Assembly (NCBI RefSeq): GCF_013141775.1 | Contig: NZ_WHOB01000043.1 | Coordinates: 1 to 64,000 of the forward strand | Reading direction: 5' to 3' | DNA: 64,000 bases | Source: Paenibacillus phytohabitans | GTDB lineage: Bacteria; Bacillota; Bacilli; Paenibacillales; Paenibacillaceae | Program-made: the position numbers and the translations under genes | The notes under the pieces: generated by a model | The model's database searches: none | The model's input: the letters and a program-made list of their open reading frames with translations, nothing else | What the model was told of the DNA's origin: nothing | Shown: piece by piece, positions 15,699 to 26,400 of the stretch | Layout: each line of letters begins with the position of its first letter | How positions within the stretch are numbered: the stretch's first letter is position 1

Positions 15699-17399
15699 AT
15701 GTTGCGATTTTTATTAAGACCTAGGATTAATGATGAGGAAAGCTTAGTGGGTTATGTTGAACGTATTTCCACTCAAAATTGTTATAAAGATAGTTTGGGT
15801 ATTTATCGCCTTCTTCATTCTTCCACAAGAGATTTACAAAATAATATGTTTTCTAATGTAGATGCGATAATTTTAGGAGATTTAACTGGTAAACTCATTG
15901 ATAATTTAACGTCGAAAAGTTATTTTCAATGGATTATTAAGCATCAGTCTAGCAGTAATTATGTTTTGAGGAATCAAATAAAATTTTGCCCAGAGTGTGT
16001 AAAAATAAAGGGAATTCATAAATACATTTGGGGATTCCACCCAGTTTGCATTTGTCTAGAGCATCAACGAATTCTTATTAATCTTTGCCCGAAGTGTAAT
16101 AAAAATATTACTTTAACTGAATTATTAAGATCAGGCGTATGTAAAAAATGCAGTTGTAAAATCCTAATTGATGCTAATAATAAATCAATTCTTTCACCTG
16201 AATATATTTCTTCACAGACATTAATTCAACAGTGTTTTCTTGGAGGGAATCCGTTACTTAAAAATACTACTATAAGTAATGCAGAAGATTTTTTTAGCTT
16301 AGCCAGAATATCCTTTCATATTCTGGAAGGTCTCCAAAGCTTTTTAAATGAAGAGCATCTCTTAATTAACACATTTACAAATAAGCGAAATGGAAACTTA
16401 GATAACCAAAAAAACTTAATTTCGTGGGGGAATTTCGTATGGATGTATGATGATTTTCCTATGAATTATTATCAGGTACTTAATGAGTTTTCAAAAAAGA
16501 GTAGGAAGACATTGTATGAGCAGAAAAGCAGGTATGAGGAAGGGCTAGTAAATAAAGAGTTTTCAATAATAAGAAAGGCATATGAAGATTTTTGGATTGG
16601 AAAGCTGAATGAGGGAAGTATCAGAAAAGATTTTTCAATTTTTAAATCTAATCAACAATTAATAAAAAAGCGCATTGCTTTAAGAAGAGAAGAAGTTAAA
16701 CACGCTACGGGAATGGGCTACGGGAAAATGAATAGACTCCAAGAAATCGGAAAGCTTGATTTGCAATTAAATGGATTTGGCAATCAACAAAGGTATATTG
16801 TTAACCAAGATTCACTCAATAAAGTAATTGAAGATCGAAATACCTACATACATAAACATGAGGCTGCAAATATTCTTGGTATTACAAGCGATTCAATTAC
16901 TCTTTTGATTAAAGCAGAAATTCTCCAAGAGTATGCAACTTCATATGCACATAACAAAATGATATTAAAAAAAGATATAGAAGATCTGCTTCAGGAGTTT
17001 TCTGGTACTTACCAACGATCTTTTAGGGGAATTCCATTTCACGATGCACTAATCAAGTATTCTGTAATTGGACTTAAAATAGTTGATCTAATTCGTTTCA
17101 CAAAAGATGGAATTTTACATCCAAGAATAAAGTGTCACAATGGAACACTAGCTGACGTTTCGTATTCGGAGTATGAATTGGAAAGATGTATTACATTATT
17201 GAAAGAGGAACGTAGGGAAACAAAAGGATATTATTTCTCCGAAATAATGAAAATACTGCATGTTGGGGAGAAGAAATTGAAGTTATTACTAGTTGACAAG
17301 CAAATTGAACCTGATGAAATAATTATTTATAGAGATGGACGTATACGATATCTTTATTCTCTCCCAAAAGTAGAGGAGATAAGAAGAGCATTGAGATGA
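15699..17399 (+). CDS. tniQ: TniQ/TnsD-family target-selection protein 1
   Basis: A 566-residue TnsD-sized protein; ATG 15699 follows GGGGGGAG. The N-terminal TniQ domain begins with the DEESLVGYVERIS pattern and has paired zinc-binding motifs C97-x2-C100, C117 with H122, C130-x2-C133, and C148/C151/C153. The C-terminal half has several helix-turn-helix-like segments, for example KHEAANILGITSDSITLLIK and SEIMKILHVGEKKLKLLLV, fitting sequence-specific DNA binding. In Tn7, TnsD binds the end of glmS; by analogy this protein or the second TniQ binds the nrdJ end. It has its own transcription unit after the tnsABC terminator. Confidence 0.88.
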   Translation: MLRFLLRPRINDEESLVGYVERISTQNCYKDSLGIYRLLHSSTRDLQNNMFSNVDAIILGDLTGKLIDNLTSKSYFQWIIKHQSSSNYVLRNQIKFCPECVKIKGIHKYIWGFHPVCICLEHQRILINLCPKCNKNITLTELLRSGVCKKCSCKILIDANNKSILSPEYISSQTLIQQCFLGGNPLLKNTTISNAEDFFSLARISFHILEGLQSFLNEEHLLINTFTNKRNGNLDNQKNLISWGNFVWMYDDFPMNYYQVLNEFSKKSRKTLYEQKSRYEEGLVNKEFSIIRKAYEDFWIGKLNEGSIRKDFSIFKSNQQLIKKRIALRREEVKHATGMGYGKMNRLQEIGKLDLQLNGFGNQQRYIVNQDSLNKVIEDRNTYIHKHEAANILGITSDSITLLIKAEILQEYATSYAHNKMILKKDIEDLLQEFSGTYQRSFRGIPFHDALIKYSVIGLKIVDLIRFTKDGILHPRIKCHNGTLADVSYSEYELERCITLLKEERRETKGYYFSEIMKILHVGEKKLKLLLVDKQIEPDEIIIYRDGRIRYLYSLPKVEEIRRALR

Positions 17400-17464
17400 A
17401 TATCTGAGGTTTTTTATAAGGTTAGGGTACAGTTGGAATTTAATTAATAGAACGGGGGATTATA

Positions 17465-17719
17465 ATGACTCATAAGGAGCTCTATGATTTACATATGCAA
17501 TTGCTTTTTGATTACGAAAAGTATAACAACTGTTTAAGTTCAAATCAAAGAGACATTAACTATTACAAACAGCAGTTCTTTATTGCCCAGGATATAGTTC
17601 AGAGAATATTTGTATTAAATCAATTGCTTAATCTACATGAGAAGAGTAGAGCACAGCATATAAAATGGTGCTCTGGAGGGTATTTTGGCAAAAATATTAC
17701 TGAAGGAGAGAAAACATGA
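17465..17719 (+). CDS. Small protein of unknown function downstream of tniQ
   Basis: An 84-residue protein with a good start (GGGGG upstream of ATG). It is mainly helical and polar (LHMQLLFDYEKYNNCL, QQFFIAQDIVQRIFVLNQLL), with no recognisable motif. The stop overlaps the next start by four bases (ATGA), so the two small genes are coupled. They follow tniQ by 65 bp and could be transposition accessory factors or regulators, but nothing proves this. Confidence 0.6.
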   Translation: MTHKELYDLHMQLLFDYEKYNNCLSSNQRDINYYKQQFFIAQDIVQRIFVLNQLLNLHEKSRAQHIKWCSGGYFGKNITEGEKT

Positions 17720-17979
17720 AAAAGATGTTGATGCCATACTTTGTTGTTGATCAAACAATATATTTTTCTGATCGAGTTGAAGAGGTAATAATATTTAAAG
17801 CTCCAAGTAGTGAGCTAGCTGATACAATCAATACCTTATTAAATGAAACATACAGCGCTGCGTACCGGGATGGTCTTGTTGCTTCTCAGAGTGAGGAGTC
17901 CAGAGAAATTAATCATAAATTGATAACTTTATCGATTGAGAATACTCGATTGAAAAAACTTTTGAAGATGGATGAATAA
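17716..17979 (+). CDS. Small protein of unknown function, coupled to the preceding gene
   Basis: An 87-residue protein with AAGGAGAG ahead of the ATG and a four-base overlap with the gene before it. The N-terminus looks like a short beta-strand pair (YFVVDQTIYFSDRVEEVIIF) and the C-terminus is a coiled-coil-like helix (REINHKLITLSIENTRLKKLLK). No family recognised. It ends before a bidirectional hairpin separating it from the convergent FRG operon. Confidence 0.58.
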   Translation: MKKMLMPYFVVDQTIYFSDRVEEVIIFKAPSSELADTINTLLNETYSAAYRDGLVASQSEESREINHKLITLSIENTRLKKLLKMDE

Positions 17980-17999
17980 ATTCCAACATCTCAATGAAA

Positions 18000-18033
18000 A
18001 GGCCGATAGGTCCCATTTAAAGGCTATCGGCCT
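18000..18033. terminator. Bidirectional terminator hairpin between converging operons
   Basis: Perfect 10-bp arms AGGCCGATAG (18000-18009) and CTATCGGCCT (18024-18033). On the minus strand the hairpin is followed by TTTTC; on the plus strand the T-run is poor. Confidence 0.65.
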
Positions 18034-18137
18034 GTTAGTGTAAAATAAAGGTGATTTATTTTGATTAAGAAGGACGTGCTTCTTTAACGTATTAAAGCAT
18101 ATTGTTTTATTATTTTTTACCCTCAACATAAATATTA

Positions 18138-19052
18138 TTAATAGTAGCCACACCAATCTGGTTGGAATTCTCCAATCGTTTTTTCAACAGCACTAATCCA
18201 ATCAGCGATCTCTTGCAATTTGACTTGAAGTTCTTCTGTAGACATCTCCTCCTCATCTGCTAAATACCATAGTGTTCGAAATGCGTATCTCACACCCTCT
18301 TTTGGATATTGAATTGAGTCATGATCCAAGTTGGCAATCATGGAGCCGGTTCCATCTTTTTTTGAAGGACCATTGATCGCTAAATGTGAAACAAACCACC
18401 CTTCAGTTCTCCGTTCAACAGAATATGTATCATCGTGGCCCCAGCGTCTGCTGTATACTCTAAATGATAATCTTTTATTCAAGTTAATATCCCCTTTATA
18501 GGAGTTAGACGGAACTGTTTTTCCTGTTAACACATCGTAAAGATCTTCCAGGCTATGATAGTGATTATAGTATTCAAGAATATTATCTTCGGGAATCATT
18601 CCTCTATTGATCATCATTTGTTCGGAGAATTCTGGTAATGAGAACCAGTGGAGCTCTTCAAGTGACGAAGAAAATTCGTTATAGAAAGTATTGTACTTCT
18701 CACTACTGTCACCTTTATGGATGTTCTTCAAATAATCTTCACTGAATAATTTAAAGAGGTTTACATATTTTTGTGAAGTTTCTTTAGAGTCTGTGATCGC
18801 TTTGAAATGTTTACTGCTCATTTCAGAAATTTCATCAGCAATATTATTTTTAAATATATAGGCTTCTCCTTTTTTTGCGAAAAAATATTTAAGTGAATTT
18901 TGTAAATCAGATTGTCTAAAGAAAAATAACTTTACAATAGTATCTTCAGTGAATTTATCCTTGATCTTAAATTTTTTGCTTGTATATTCCCTAACCATAA
19001 TCATTTTTAAATTACGTTGTCTTGCATCTAGGTTAGTAATTTCTTTTTGCAT
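18138..19052 (-). CDS. Unknown protein, partner of the FRG-domain gene
   Basis: A 304-residue protein starting nine bases after the stop of the FRG-domain gene, so the two form an operon. The N-terminus is Lys-rich and helical. The C-terminal part is more distinctive: GWFVSHLAINGPSKKDGTG, DHDSIQYPKEGVRYAFRTLWYLADEEEMS and a closing WISAVEKTIGEF helix. I do not recognise the family. No transmembrane segment or nuclease motif is visible. Conserved coupling to an FRG protein would suggest a two-component defence or toxin system. Confidence 0.6.
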   Translation of the reverse strand: MQKEITNLDARQRNLKMIMVREYTSKKFKIKDKFTEDTIVKLFFFRQSDLQNSLKYFFAKKGEAYIFKNNIADEISEMSSKHFKAITDSKETSQKYVNLFKLFSEDYLKNIHKGDSSEKYNTFYNEFSSSLEELHWFSLPEFSEQMMINRGMIPEDNILEYYNHYHSLEDLYDVLTGKTVPSNSYKGDINLNKRLSFRVYSRRWGHDDTYSVERRTEGWFVSHLAINGPSKKDGTGSMIANLDHDSIQYPKEGVRYAFRTLWYLADEEEMSTEELQVKLQEIADWISAVEKTIGEFQPDWCGYY

Positions 19053-19061
19053 GTATCAAAC

Positions 19062-20300
19062 CTACCCTTCATACTTATCATTAATATATTGTACAAATCC
19101 AAAAAAGTCAGGATAAACAGTCATAGAGTTTATGTTGAGGCTTTCAAGTTGCTTTCTTATTTTATTTTTATATTCTTTTGGTATTATGAATTCAATAGAA
19201 AGAGAGTTCAGATTAGTATCGTAATTATGATTTTCTTGTTTCCAATAATTAACTTGGGTCAACTCTTTTAAAAATTCTTCTGCTTCCCTATCAATTATCA
19301 TCCCATCTAAAGGGAGTGTTGTTTTGTACGTAGTTAATGTATCAATAATATGTTTTAAATCTGGAAGCGCTAATTTTTTTATTTGATCAATGTCTAATAA
19401 GTTTTTTTTATTATATTTGCTAAAAAGCTTAGTTGATTTAATAATCTCCTCTCTAATATACTCTATGTAGTTTGGTCGTATATCTATCTGTATTGAGAAT
19501 AAGCCACGTTGTGCTTTCAAACGTTCATTTTCAATGGTGCTTTCAATAAAAATTGAATCTGGTTGAGCCCCCCTAAAAATAGAAGCTAGAAATTTAATTG
19601 AATGCGGATTTAATTGTATCCTATTGAAATCCTCATTTAAATATGTGGATATCTGTTTAAATTGTTCCTGATCAAACTCGTAAATAATATTAGGTTTATA
19701 TGCAAATATTTTACCATCGTTTTTATTATCAGAGCATGCAAAAAAAAGTGGAATTAGAGGATTTCTACTCCAATCAAGCAGTCTTGTGGGGATTCCATAA
19801 TGTTGCATGTGAATTAAATTATCTAAAAATTTCGAACCTGTAAGATCTTCAAATCTGTTTTTCCTGATTTCTCTGTAGATATCATATTCCTTATTATGAT
19901 TATATCCATTTCTAAAAATACTTGCTTTTAAAGACCAGGTTTTATCCTTTTGTCCTCTAAAAACAAAATCAGAAGTATCGTTAATTACATCAATGATTTC
20001 GATGTATTTAATTAAACTGTCTACTTTTAAAACACAAATTTCATTCATTGTGCTATTTACTGGCATATACATACTTTCTGTGTAGGTGATTGTATCCAAA
20101 AGTGCAATATCAAGAATATCAGTACTCAGTAGAGTGCGCTTTAATGTGCCATTTTTGTTATTGAAATAATATGCCTCTGAATTAAGGTTTGTATCTTTAC
20201 TGATATACCAAATTACAGCTTCATTAGTCTGTTCTATAAGCTTGGTAATGGTTTTTGAATTCTTTCTTATTTTTGTTGAGATATATATGTATTTTTGCAT
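19062..20300 (-). CDS. FRG-domain-containing protein
   Basis: A 412-residue protein; ATG 20300 has GGGGG upstream. The FRG domain occupies about residues 110-220: DFVFRGQKDKTWSLKASIFR, then MQHYGIPTRLLDWSRNPLIPLFFAC and a strand KIFAYKP. FRG domains are common in phage-defence and toxin-type loci; their activity is not well defined. The N-terminal 100 residues and the C-terminal half (GMIIDREAEEFLKELTQVNYWKQE) are not recognised. First gene of a minus-strand operon running against the transposition genes, with an independent promoter in the divergent region to its right. Confidence 0.82.
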   Translation of the reverse strand: MQKYIYISTKIRKNSKTITKLIEQTNEAVIWYISKDTNLNSEAYYFNNKNGTLKRTLLSTDILDIALLDTITYTESMYMPVNSTMNEICVLKVDSLIKYIEIIDVINDTSDFVFRGQKDKTWSLKASIFRNGYNHNKEYDIYREIRKNRFEDLTGSKFLDNLIHMQHYGIPTRLLDWSRNPLIPLFFACSDNKNDGKIFAYKPNIIYEFDQEQFKQISTYLNEDFNRIQLNPHSIKFLASIFRGAQPDSIFIESTIENERLKAQRGLFSIQIDIRPNYIEYIREEIIKSTKLFSKYNKKNLLDIDQIKKLALPDLKHIIDTLTTYKTTLPLDGMIIDREAEEFLKELTQVNYWKQENHNYDTNLNSLSIEFIIPKEYKNKIRKQLESLNINSMTVYPDFFGFVQYINDKYEG

Positions 20301-20732
20301 GTTGTATCCAGCCCCCGAAAAACAATGGAATTGTTTTAACTTTTGTGATAATTCAATGGTTACTATACAAATATATTATACAACATTTTACATTGGACAG
20401 TTCTAAAGATAAAGATGGAATGTCCTGTTTTCTGATTGTGACTTAGTATTTCTGAGCTGCAATGAAAATGAATGGGCGATCTTGTGTGGAAGAAGAAAAA
20501 GGTTGGCATAAATAAGAAGAAACTATGATTATTTAGTTTATTTCCTTTGTGTTTAAAATTTGGATGATCGTTTATTAATTATTATAGTCAAAGATTTAAG
20601 GATGTTGATTGAGAACTTAAAGTAATTGCATATGATTGAATTTTTTATTTTTCAACCACTATAGTATAAAAATTGATGTCATAAAAAAACTTGCTCCGTT
20701 TCCTTGTTAAGCCTATGTAGCTGGAGGAAAGG
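20301..20732. other. Divergent intergenic region between the FRG operon and tniQ2
   Basis: AT-rich, no gene supported. On the minus strand a TATAAT within TGTTGTATAAT (about 20370-20380) may be the -10 of the FRG operon, but no clear -35 is visible. On the plus strand tniQ2 has the ribosome site GGAGGAAAGG directly before its ATG. Confidence 0.35.
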
Positions 20733-22088
20733 ATGAATAAATTACTGATGCAACCTCAACCTTTACATCCACTTCCTTATTATGATGAAAGTTTAAGCGG
20801 ATATTTGTTAAGATTTTCTTCTGAAAACATTGTGCCCCCAAGATTTCTGTATGAGAAATTAGATTTATTTAGGGAGAAACGACAAATAAATAGTTATTTT
20901 ATTGATTTGGATTTTTTAAGTGATAAAGATTTAAAATTTTTGGCGAATATAACAAATAATAAAACTGTAGATATTTTTAATATGATAATACCTAAACATA
21001 AAAATCTAAATATAGAGTTTAGTGGAAATCTTATTTTGCATGATGATATTGAAATTATACGAGCGAAGGTTTGCCCTTGTTGTTTATCTGAGAGCGAATA
21101 TTTTAGGAAAATATGGCTCCTAAGTAATGTGACGGCATGCCCGTATCATAGTGTTGAGCTAATGGATAGTTGTATTGTATGTTCTGAGCAAATTTCTTGG
21201 AGAAAAGGAAATATATTTTTATGTCGCTGTGGACATCGACATAAAAAAAGTCAGGCGGTATTGGCAGTAAATGTAACAGTTAACTTTTCCGAATATGTCT
21301 ATTCTAAATGTGATTTATACAACGAAAGATTAACATTTATCAACAAAAGTGATTTTATAGATTGCGACTTGCTAACATTAAACACAATGCATCGGTTTTT
21401 GGGAAGAGAAATAACCACTGGGTTGAGTATGGAGAACAAGTATAAGAGAGGGAGCATTACCTTTTCGGAGTATATACAATTTCAACTCAATATAATTCGA
21501 ATTTTAAGGTTATGGCCGGAAGGATATAGAAATTTTCTTGATAATCTGAATTTGAGAATATATTCGGATTTATACTATTTAGAGAAATCTCTCATTATTT
21601 TTCAAAGCGATGGTGGTAATTTAAAACCTCTGATAGAAGAGTATCTATTATATGTGAAACCCATAAAAGAAAAAAGAGCACAGGAAGAAGAAGAAAAACA
21701 AAAAAGAGAAGTGGAAGAGTTCGAAAGATTGATAGGAATATTAAAAGATAATGAGAAGGAACTGTTTTTAAAAAGAAAGACACAAGGCCGTTTGCATATA
21801 AAAGAAATTGGGATATTAATAGAATGTCAAGAATGGCATATAAAATTCTGGATAAAGAAAGGATTACTTGAAAATACTGCAGAAGATGAGTTTGATGATA
21901 TAGTTACTTTAGAAAGCTTTAAGAAATTTAAAAGAACATATATAACCTTGAAAGAACTACAGAAAAAACTGAATACTTCATACTCTCAATTATTAAGGAA
22001 AGACATTATACCAGTGTCAGGATTAAAAATTGATGGTGGTGGAATGTATCTGTATCGAAAAAATGATATAAAAGTATTGTTGAAATAG
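20733..22088 (+). CDS. tniQ: TniQ/TnsD-family target-selection protein 2
   Basis: A 451-residue second TniQ protein. The N-terminus HPLPYYDESLSGYLLRFSSEN is the TniQ signature, followed by zinc-binding CPCC (114-117), C136 with H139 in ACPYHS, C147-x2-C150, and C164/C166. The middle has a long charged Glu/Lys helix (about 310-345). The end carries excisionase-like helix-turn-helix elements (HIKEIGILIECQEWHIKFWIKKGLL and YITLKELQKKLNTSYSQLLRK). It is clearly different from the first TniQ, so the element may have two target-selection routes, as Tn7 has with TnsD and TnsE and as dual-TniQ elements have. It lies between cargo blocks rather than in the tns operon. Confidence 0.85.
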   Translation: MNKLLMQPQPLHPLPYYDESLSGYLLRFSSENIVPPRFLYEKLDLFREKRQINSYFIDLDFLSDKDLKFLANITNNKTVDIFNMIIPKHKNLNIEFSGNLILHDDIEIIRAKVCPCCLSESEYFRKIWLLSNVTACPYHSVELMDSCIVCSEQISWRKGNIFLCRCGHRHKKSQAVLAVNVTVNFSEYVYSKCDLYNERLTFINKSDFIDCDLLTLNTMHRFLGREITTGLSMENKYKRGSITFSEYIQFQLNIIRILRLWPEGYRNFLDNLNLRIYSDLYYLEKSLIIFQSDGGNLKPLIEEYLLYVKPIKEKRAQEEEEKQKREVEEFERLIGILKDNEKELFLKRKTQGRLHIKEIGILIECQEWHIKFWIKKGLLENTAEDEFDDIVTLESFKKFKRTYITLKELQKKLNTSYSQLLRKDIIPVSGLKIDGGGMYLYRKNDIKVLLK

Positions 22089-22254
22089 TTATATAAGCAT
22101 TTTGCATAATTCATTTTCCGAAAAAAAGTAAGGTTAGATCACAAGCTGGAATGAGATAATGTAAATGGACAGACGGGCAGAATTTTCGGGAAATTGAAAA
22201 TTTATGCGGGATTTGTGACTCGCTTTCTGGAAAAATAAATAACTATTGAAAAAG

Positions 22255-22288
22255 TCCCAATTAGGAATTTCCTATATTGGGATTTTTT
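22255..22288 (+). terminator. Intrinsic terminator after tniQ2
   Basis: TCCCAAT (22255-22261) pairs with ATTGGGA (22276-22282), followed by six T residues. Confidence 0.8.
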
Positions 22289-22552
22289 AATGGCGATTGC
22301 TCCATTGAACTGTAGAAACAATTTCTGTGGATGTTTGAGGCCGCCGAGTGTGAGGCTCAAAGATACCTGTATTTTCCTGTGGCCACTGTAGCCGATTCAA
22401 ACCATTACAGTAACCCAAGTGTCAAGAAAGTAAAGCTGTTGCCTGCCCTTTCTGAGATTTCATAACATTTTTTTGTACTGCTGAGCGTACTCTTCACAGG
22501 AAAAGCCCATTCATACATATAATGCAGTACTGATAAGAGGGAGGTAAATCAC
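22289..22552. other. Leader/promoter region of the giant-protein operon
   Basis: No gene is supported. Composition shifts here from AT-rich to mixed. TATAAT at 22518-22523 with TTCACA at 22493-22498 (19-bp spacing) is a possible weak promoter. The ribosome site GGGAGG precedes the TTG at 22553. TTGAG/CTCAA arms around 22335-22360 could form a small hairpin. Confidence 0.35.
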
Positions 22553-23401
22553 TTGAGCATAAATAGCAATATTGACATCGTTCAAAGAAAGATAGCACCA
22601 TGCACAGGGCCTTTGGTCTGTTCGACATTCATTGGCAAAGGCGATTATGAAATCGAAGCGGTTGTAGATCTTTATTCACTAGAAGGCAGTGTGGTTGACC
22701 TTGCAAAAGTTCAATTTAGGATTGGCACCTCGTATATGGTCATTGAAGGAACATCGAATAACCGTGTGCTGCTGAACGATATAAGTCGGGAGCAATCCAC
22801 CTGCTTTGTATCCGGTAGTCAAGGCTTTCTGCAAAAGTTCCATGTATGCATTAGTTACGTGCCAGCGGTCGGCGGACAGAACGGACAAATTTATGTGCAT
22901 GGACTCCTTACAGATAGATTTGGCCACTCTCCCAAATCCATTTCCTATTTAATCGCGGAATGGCATGGGTTGCAGAATGAATGCAACTGGCATGCGTGTA
23001 GCAGTTCTGTTTTATCCTCTGAGGGAAGTGGTCCCTTGACTATGAGCATTGATCTTTTTAAGGATTATCCTTGCATAATTTACAACGCGGCATCGGTATC
23101 CTTCATTGACAAGGCTTCAGGTATAGGACTGGTTCAGGATTATAAGCTGGGATGGAGACAACAAGATCCACTTTTTCTGTTCAATCAAAATTTAGAGGAA
23201 AGACACATTTTATTATACCCTGCAGGTGGACCCTATTCAGACAGCCTAGTGAAGGAAGTGAGAGTTAACAGAATTTGGTTAACAATTCCCCGTGCAGATT
23301 TAGAAGGAAGCTTATGCATAGAAGGATTTTATTTGACACAGAATAAATGGCATTGTATCCAACCACAAGTATTAGCTAAATGGACTGTAAATGATCAATG
23401 A
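22553..23401 (+). CDS. Unknown protein, first gene of giant-protein operon
   Basis: A 282-residue protein starting at TTG after GAGGGAGG. Hydrophobic residues alternate through much of it (DYEIEAVVDLYSLEGSVVDLAKVQFRIG, FHVCISYVPAV, QIYVHGLLTDRFG), so a beta-sandwich fold is likely; several Cys residues are scattered without a metal pattern. No signal peptide or membrane helix. I do not recognise the family. It is 35 bp from the next gene and shares its higher-GC composition, so the three genes most likely arrived and act together. Confidence 0.65.
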   Translation: MSINSNIDIVQRKIAPCTGPLVCSTFIGKGDYEIEAVVDLYSLEGSVVDLAKVQFRIGTSYMVIEGTSNNRVLLNDISREQSTCFVSGSQGFLQKFHVCISYVPAVGGQNGQIYVHGLLTDRFGHSPKSISYLIAEWHGLQNECNWHACSSSVLSSEGSGPLTMSIDLFKDYPCIIYNAASVSFIDKASGIGLVQDYKLGWRQQDPLFLFNQNLEERHILLYPAGGPYSDSLVKEVRVNRIWLTIPRADLEGSLCIEGFYLTQNKWHCIQPQVLAKWTVNDQ

Positions 23402-23436
23402 AGGCTTTGATTTTCATCGAATGGAGTGATTAATCA

Positions 23437-26400
23437 TTGCAATATGCGAAGATGAACAACGATGGAAGCTTGTTTGAGGCTGATGATGTCCCTTCCGTCG
23501 GGTGGAGGGGATATCGTCCTCGTGGGGGATCTTATAACCGGGAATATATTAGTTTAAATGAAGCTTGGAATGATAGGGGATTGTTTTTGTTTGCTGGCAG
23601 TCCCCCAGACCCAGATGCTCTTTTGACTGCTGTCAAGCAATACGAGCAGTACCTGCGTGACCATGAGGATAGAGACTCAGAAGAAATCCAGCTCATTTGG
23701 CTGAACACTACTCCATTGAACAATTGTAAGATCCTGAAGATCGTGCCCGGTGCCGGTGGATGGAAAACAAAAAATAATTTTGAAGTATCGCTGGAAAACA
23801 CTTATAGCCTATCTATTCCAAAGCCTGCATTTGTTGAATTTCAAGCAGAGAGAATGCAGTTAGCTATAAAAAAAACAGACAAGCCATACTTACGATTTAT
23901 GGACGAAGATTATACGGCCATTGATGATCTAATTGTATATCTTCCGTTTGGAGGTAAGGATGGAGGTGCATTCCGTTTTCGCATCCAAACTCCATCTAAT
24001 CGTGTGTTTGAAGAAAATGTACAGTTTAATGTCGGGCTTAAATATTTTTACAAACAACAAATTGGGCATACCACTGCAAACAAGGAACGTAACTACCCGA
24101 TTTTCGAGAAGGAAGATGGGAAGAAGCTTCATTTTCTGGTTTCTCTTGATGAGCTTGATCCCTTTAACCGACATTATGAAACTCAGCCTGACTTGGGACT
24201 CCGCTCGTACCTCGTCTTTGATCCATCGGTAGATGCACTGCCCAGCCATTTCCGTACCCCGTTCGGTCATACTATAGAGCTCCAACCGGATGCCCGGTTG
24301 GAACCAAATGTTGAAGGGGTACTGCCGCGTCCGTTGCCTGGCAGCGGCATGCTGGTGTTATCTCCGAAGTATAAAATATCGGCATTCGACCCGGCATATA
24401 CGGTCCCGCAAGGGAACTTTTACCTTTCGGTCACCGATACAGAGCCGTTTGCAGGAGCTATGCGCCTGCTTTGTGGCGGCACTGGAACGGAAACCATTGT
24501 TTTTGTACCTCAAGGCAATGGTTACAGAGGTGACCGTATGGAGTTCATACGAGGCAAACCCGCATTCTGGCCCGCTGATCCACTCGGCAGCGAAACGGAT
24601 CAGCCTCCACCATTAAAGGATGACGCTTATACGTCCTGGATAGCGGTGCGTCCGAGCGACAACCGCATTTTCGAGGCGCCGCCAATCACCTATTCGGCAC
24701 AGCCTGAAGATGATCCGCATTTCCGCCCGGTGGCTGAAGGCGTCAGCCACTTTCATGAACCGGTTATCTTCGATTGGACAAGGGATACAGATAACAGCAT
24801 ACCTCTGGTTCCTCTTCTTGGAGTTCAACGGAATGATAAATCGCAGCTCAAGCAAGCACTCGCAATGGAACGGCGCGGAATCGCCCCGAATCGCAAGCAG
24901 CTTATGAACCAGCTCTCAGCGGGATCGGCCTTGGGCAGCACAGCCTTTACAGATGGCCTTTCGACCACGCCGCAAGGCTTATTTGTTCAGGAAATCGCCG
25001 GTCAGTGGTCGGAATTAATTATCGGGCAGAACATCCGAAACGCAGCAGGTCTCGTTCCGGGGGCAGCCGAAGCATGGGACATGCTGAAATTTACCAAACC
25101 TTCGGCGGTTTTCCGAAATGCCCTCTTATCCAACCGGCTCTTTCTTGTCGTATCAATGAATTCCACGTCTTCGCCGCTATGGGAAACGTTTGATGATCTG
25201 GTGACGATTTCGGGTTGGCCCTTCAAGCTGGCAGTACCGGGTGATATGAATTACCAGAATATCCTCATCTTCAAATTTTGCCCGGGATCATTGCTGGAGG
25301 GCATCGAGCAGCCCGGGCGCTGGACGGATGGCGAAGCGTTCAACCAGGCAGGCCAATTGGGCATGTTGTCAACGTGGTTGAGCAATTACTGTATGCGCGG
25401 GGTGGCCGAGAAAGATGTTCCTCCGGAATTGATTCCGTTTTACCGGATGTGCCGTGATCCGAAATGGAACGGAATTGTTGCTCTTAACGTGGATATTATT
25501 CCGGAACAGATGCCGGATGATTTGATATGTCTTATTGGCGGCATTAAACCGGGGGGTCTGCGCGCACACCATGTCGGCTTAGACTCGAGCCTGGTGGAGT
25601 GGGATGCTGCTGCCGGCCTGAAATTGGACAAGCCAAGCTCGCTATTCGGGTATGTCAAATACGAGGATCTTGATAATGTCAATTGGGACAGCTATACTTA
25701 CAAATTTCGTGTAACCGAGCTAAAGGCCCGATTTGTGAACACAAAAATTGAATTGTTCCACGCCAAAATTGAACTGCTTGTGCGAACGTTATACGGGAGT
25801 CCCGTAAAAGTCAGCGAGGAAGGTGGCCCTGAGTTTCCACAGCCAATTCTTACTTTATATGGATCAATGGAGCAGCATGAAGGCGTACCTGCCTATGTCT
25901 TTCAGACGAAGACACCTGTGCATGCCGCGTTCCAGCAATTGGTTCTCCCGCCCATATTACAAAACATGCGTTTAGACAAAATCAGCTTCCAGACGCTCGA
26001 CGCTTCGGATAAACAAAATATAAAAACCGGTTTCTCTATATACGGATCGAAAATTTTTCTTGATAAGTTGAATCCGGAGGTTGATCAGGTGATTGATTTA
26101 TTCGGCTATGGAGTCAAAGCGGGATTGCTCGGTCTCTTGTTTGGGAACCTGGGGATCACAATGAATTTTGACATTAATGACCCTGTAAATTCCGGTAAGT
26201 TTGCCTTTGATATTTCACAAGTCTCCCTCGATCCCGAAAAAAGCAGCGGACGCCCCGGCAGCTTGGGGGCCAATTTTCCGCTCCGTCTTCGCTATCTGGT
26301 ATCCGCAGAATCTGTGGCTGATTGGAATAAGCTTGGTTATCGTAATGTGCCCATTGCCGGATTGCCTGAATATAGTGCTGCAAACGGACCTTGGTATGGA

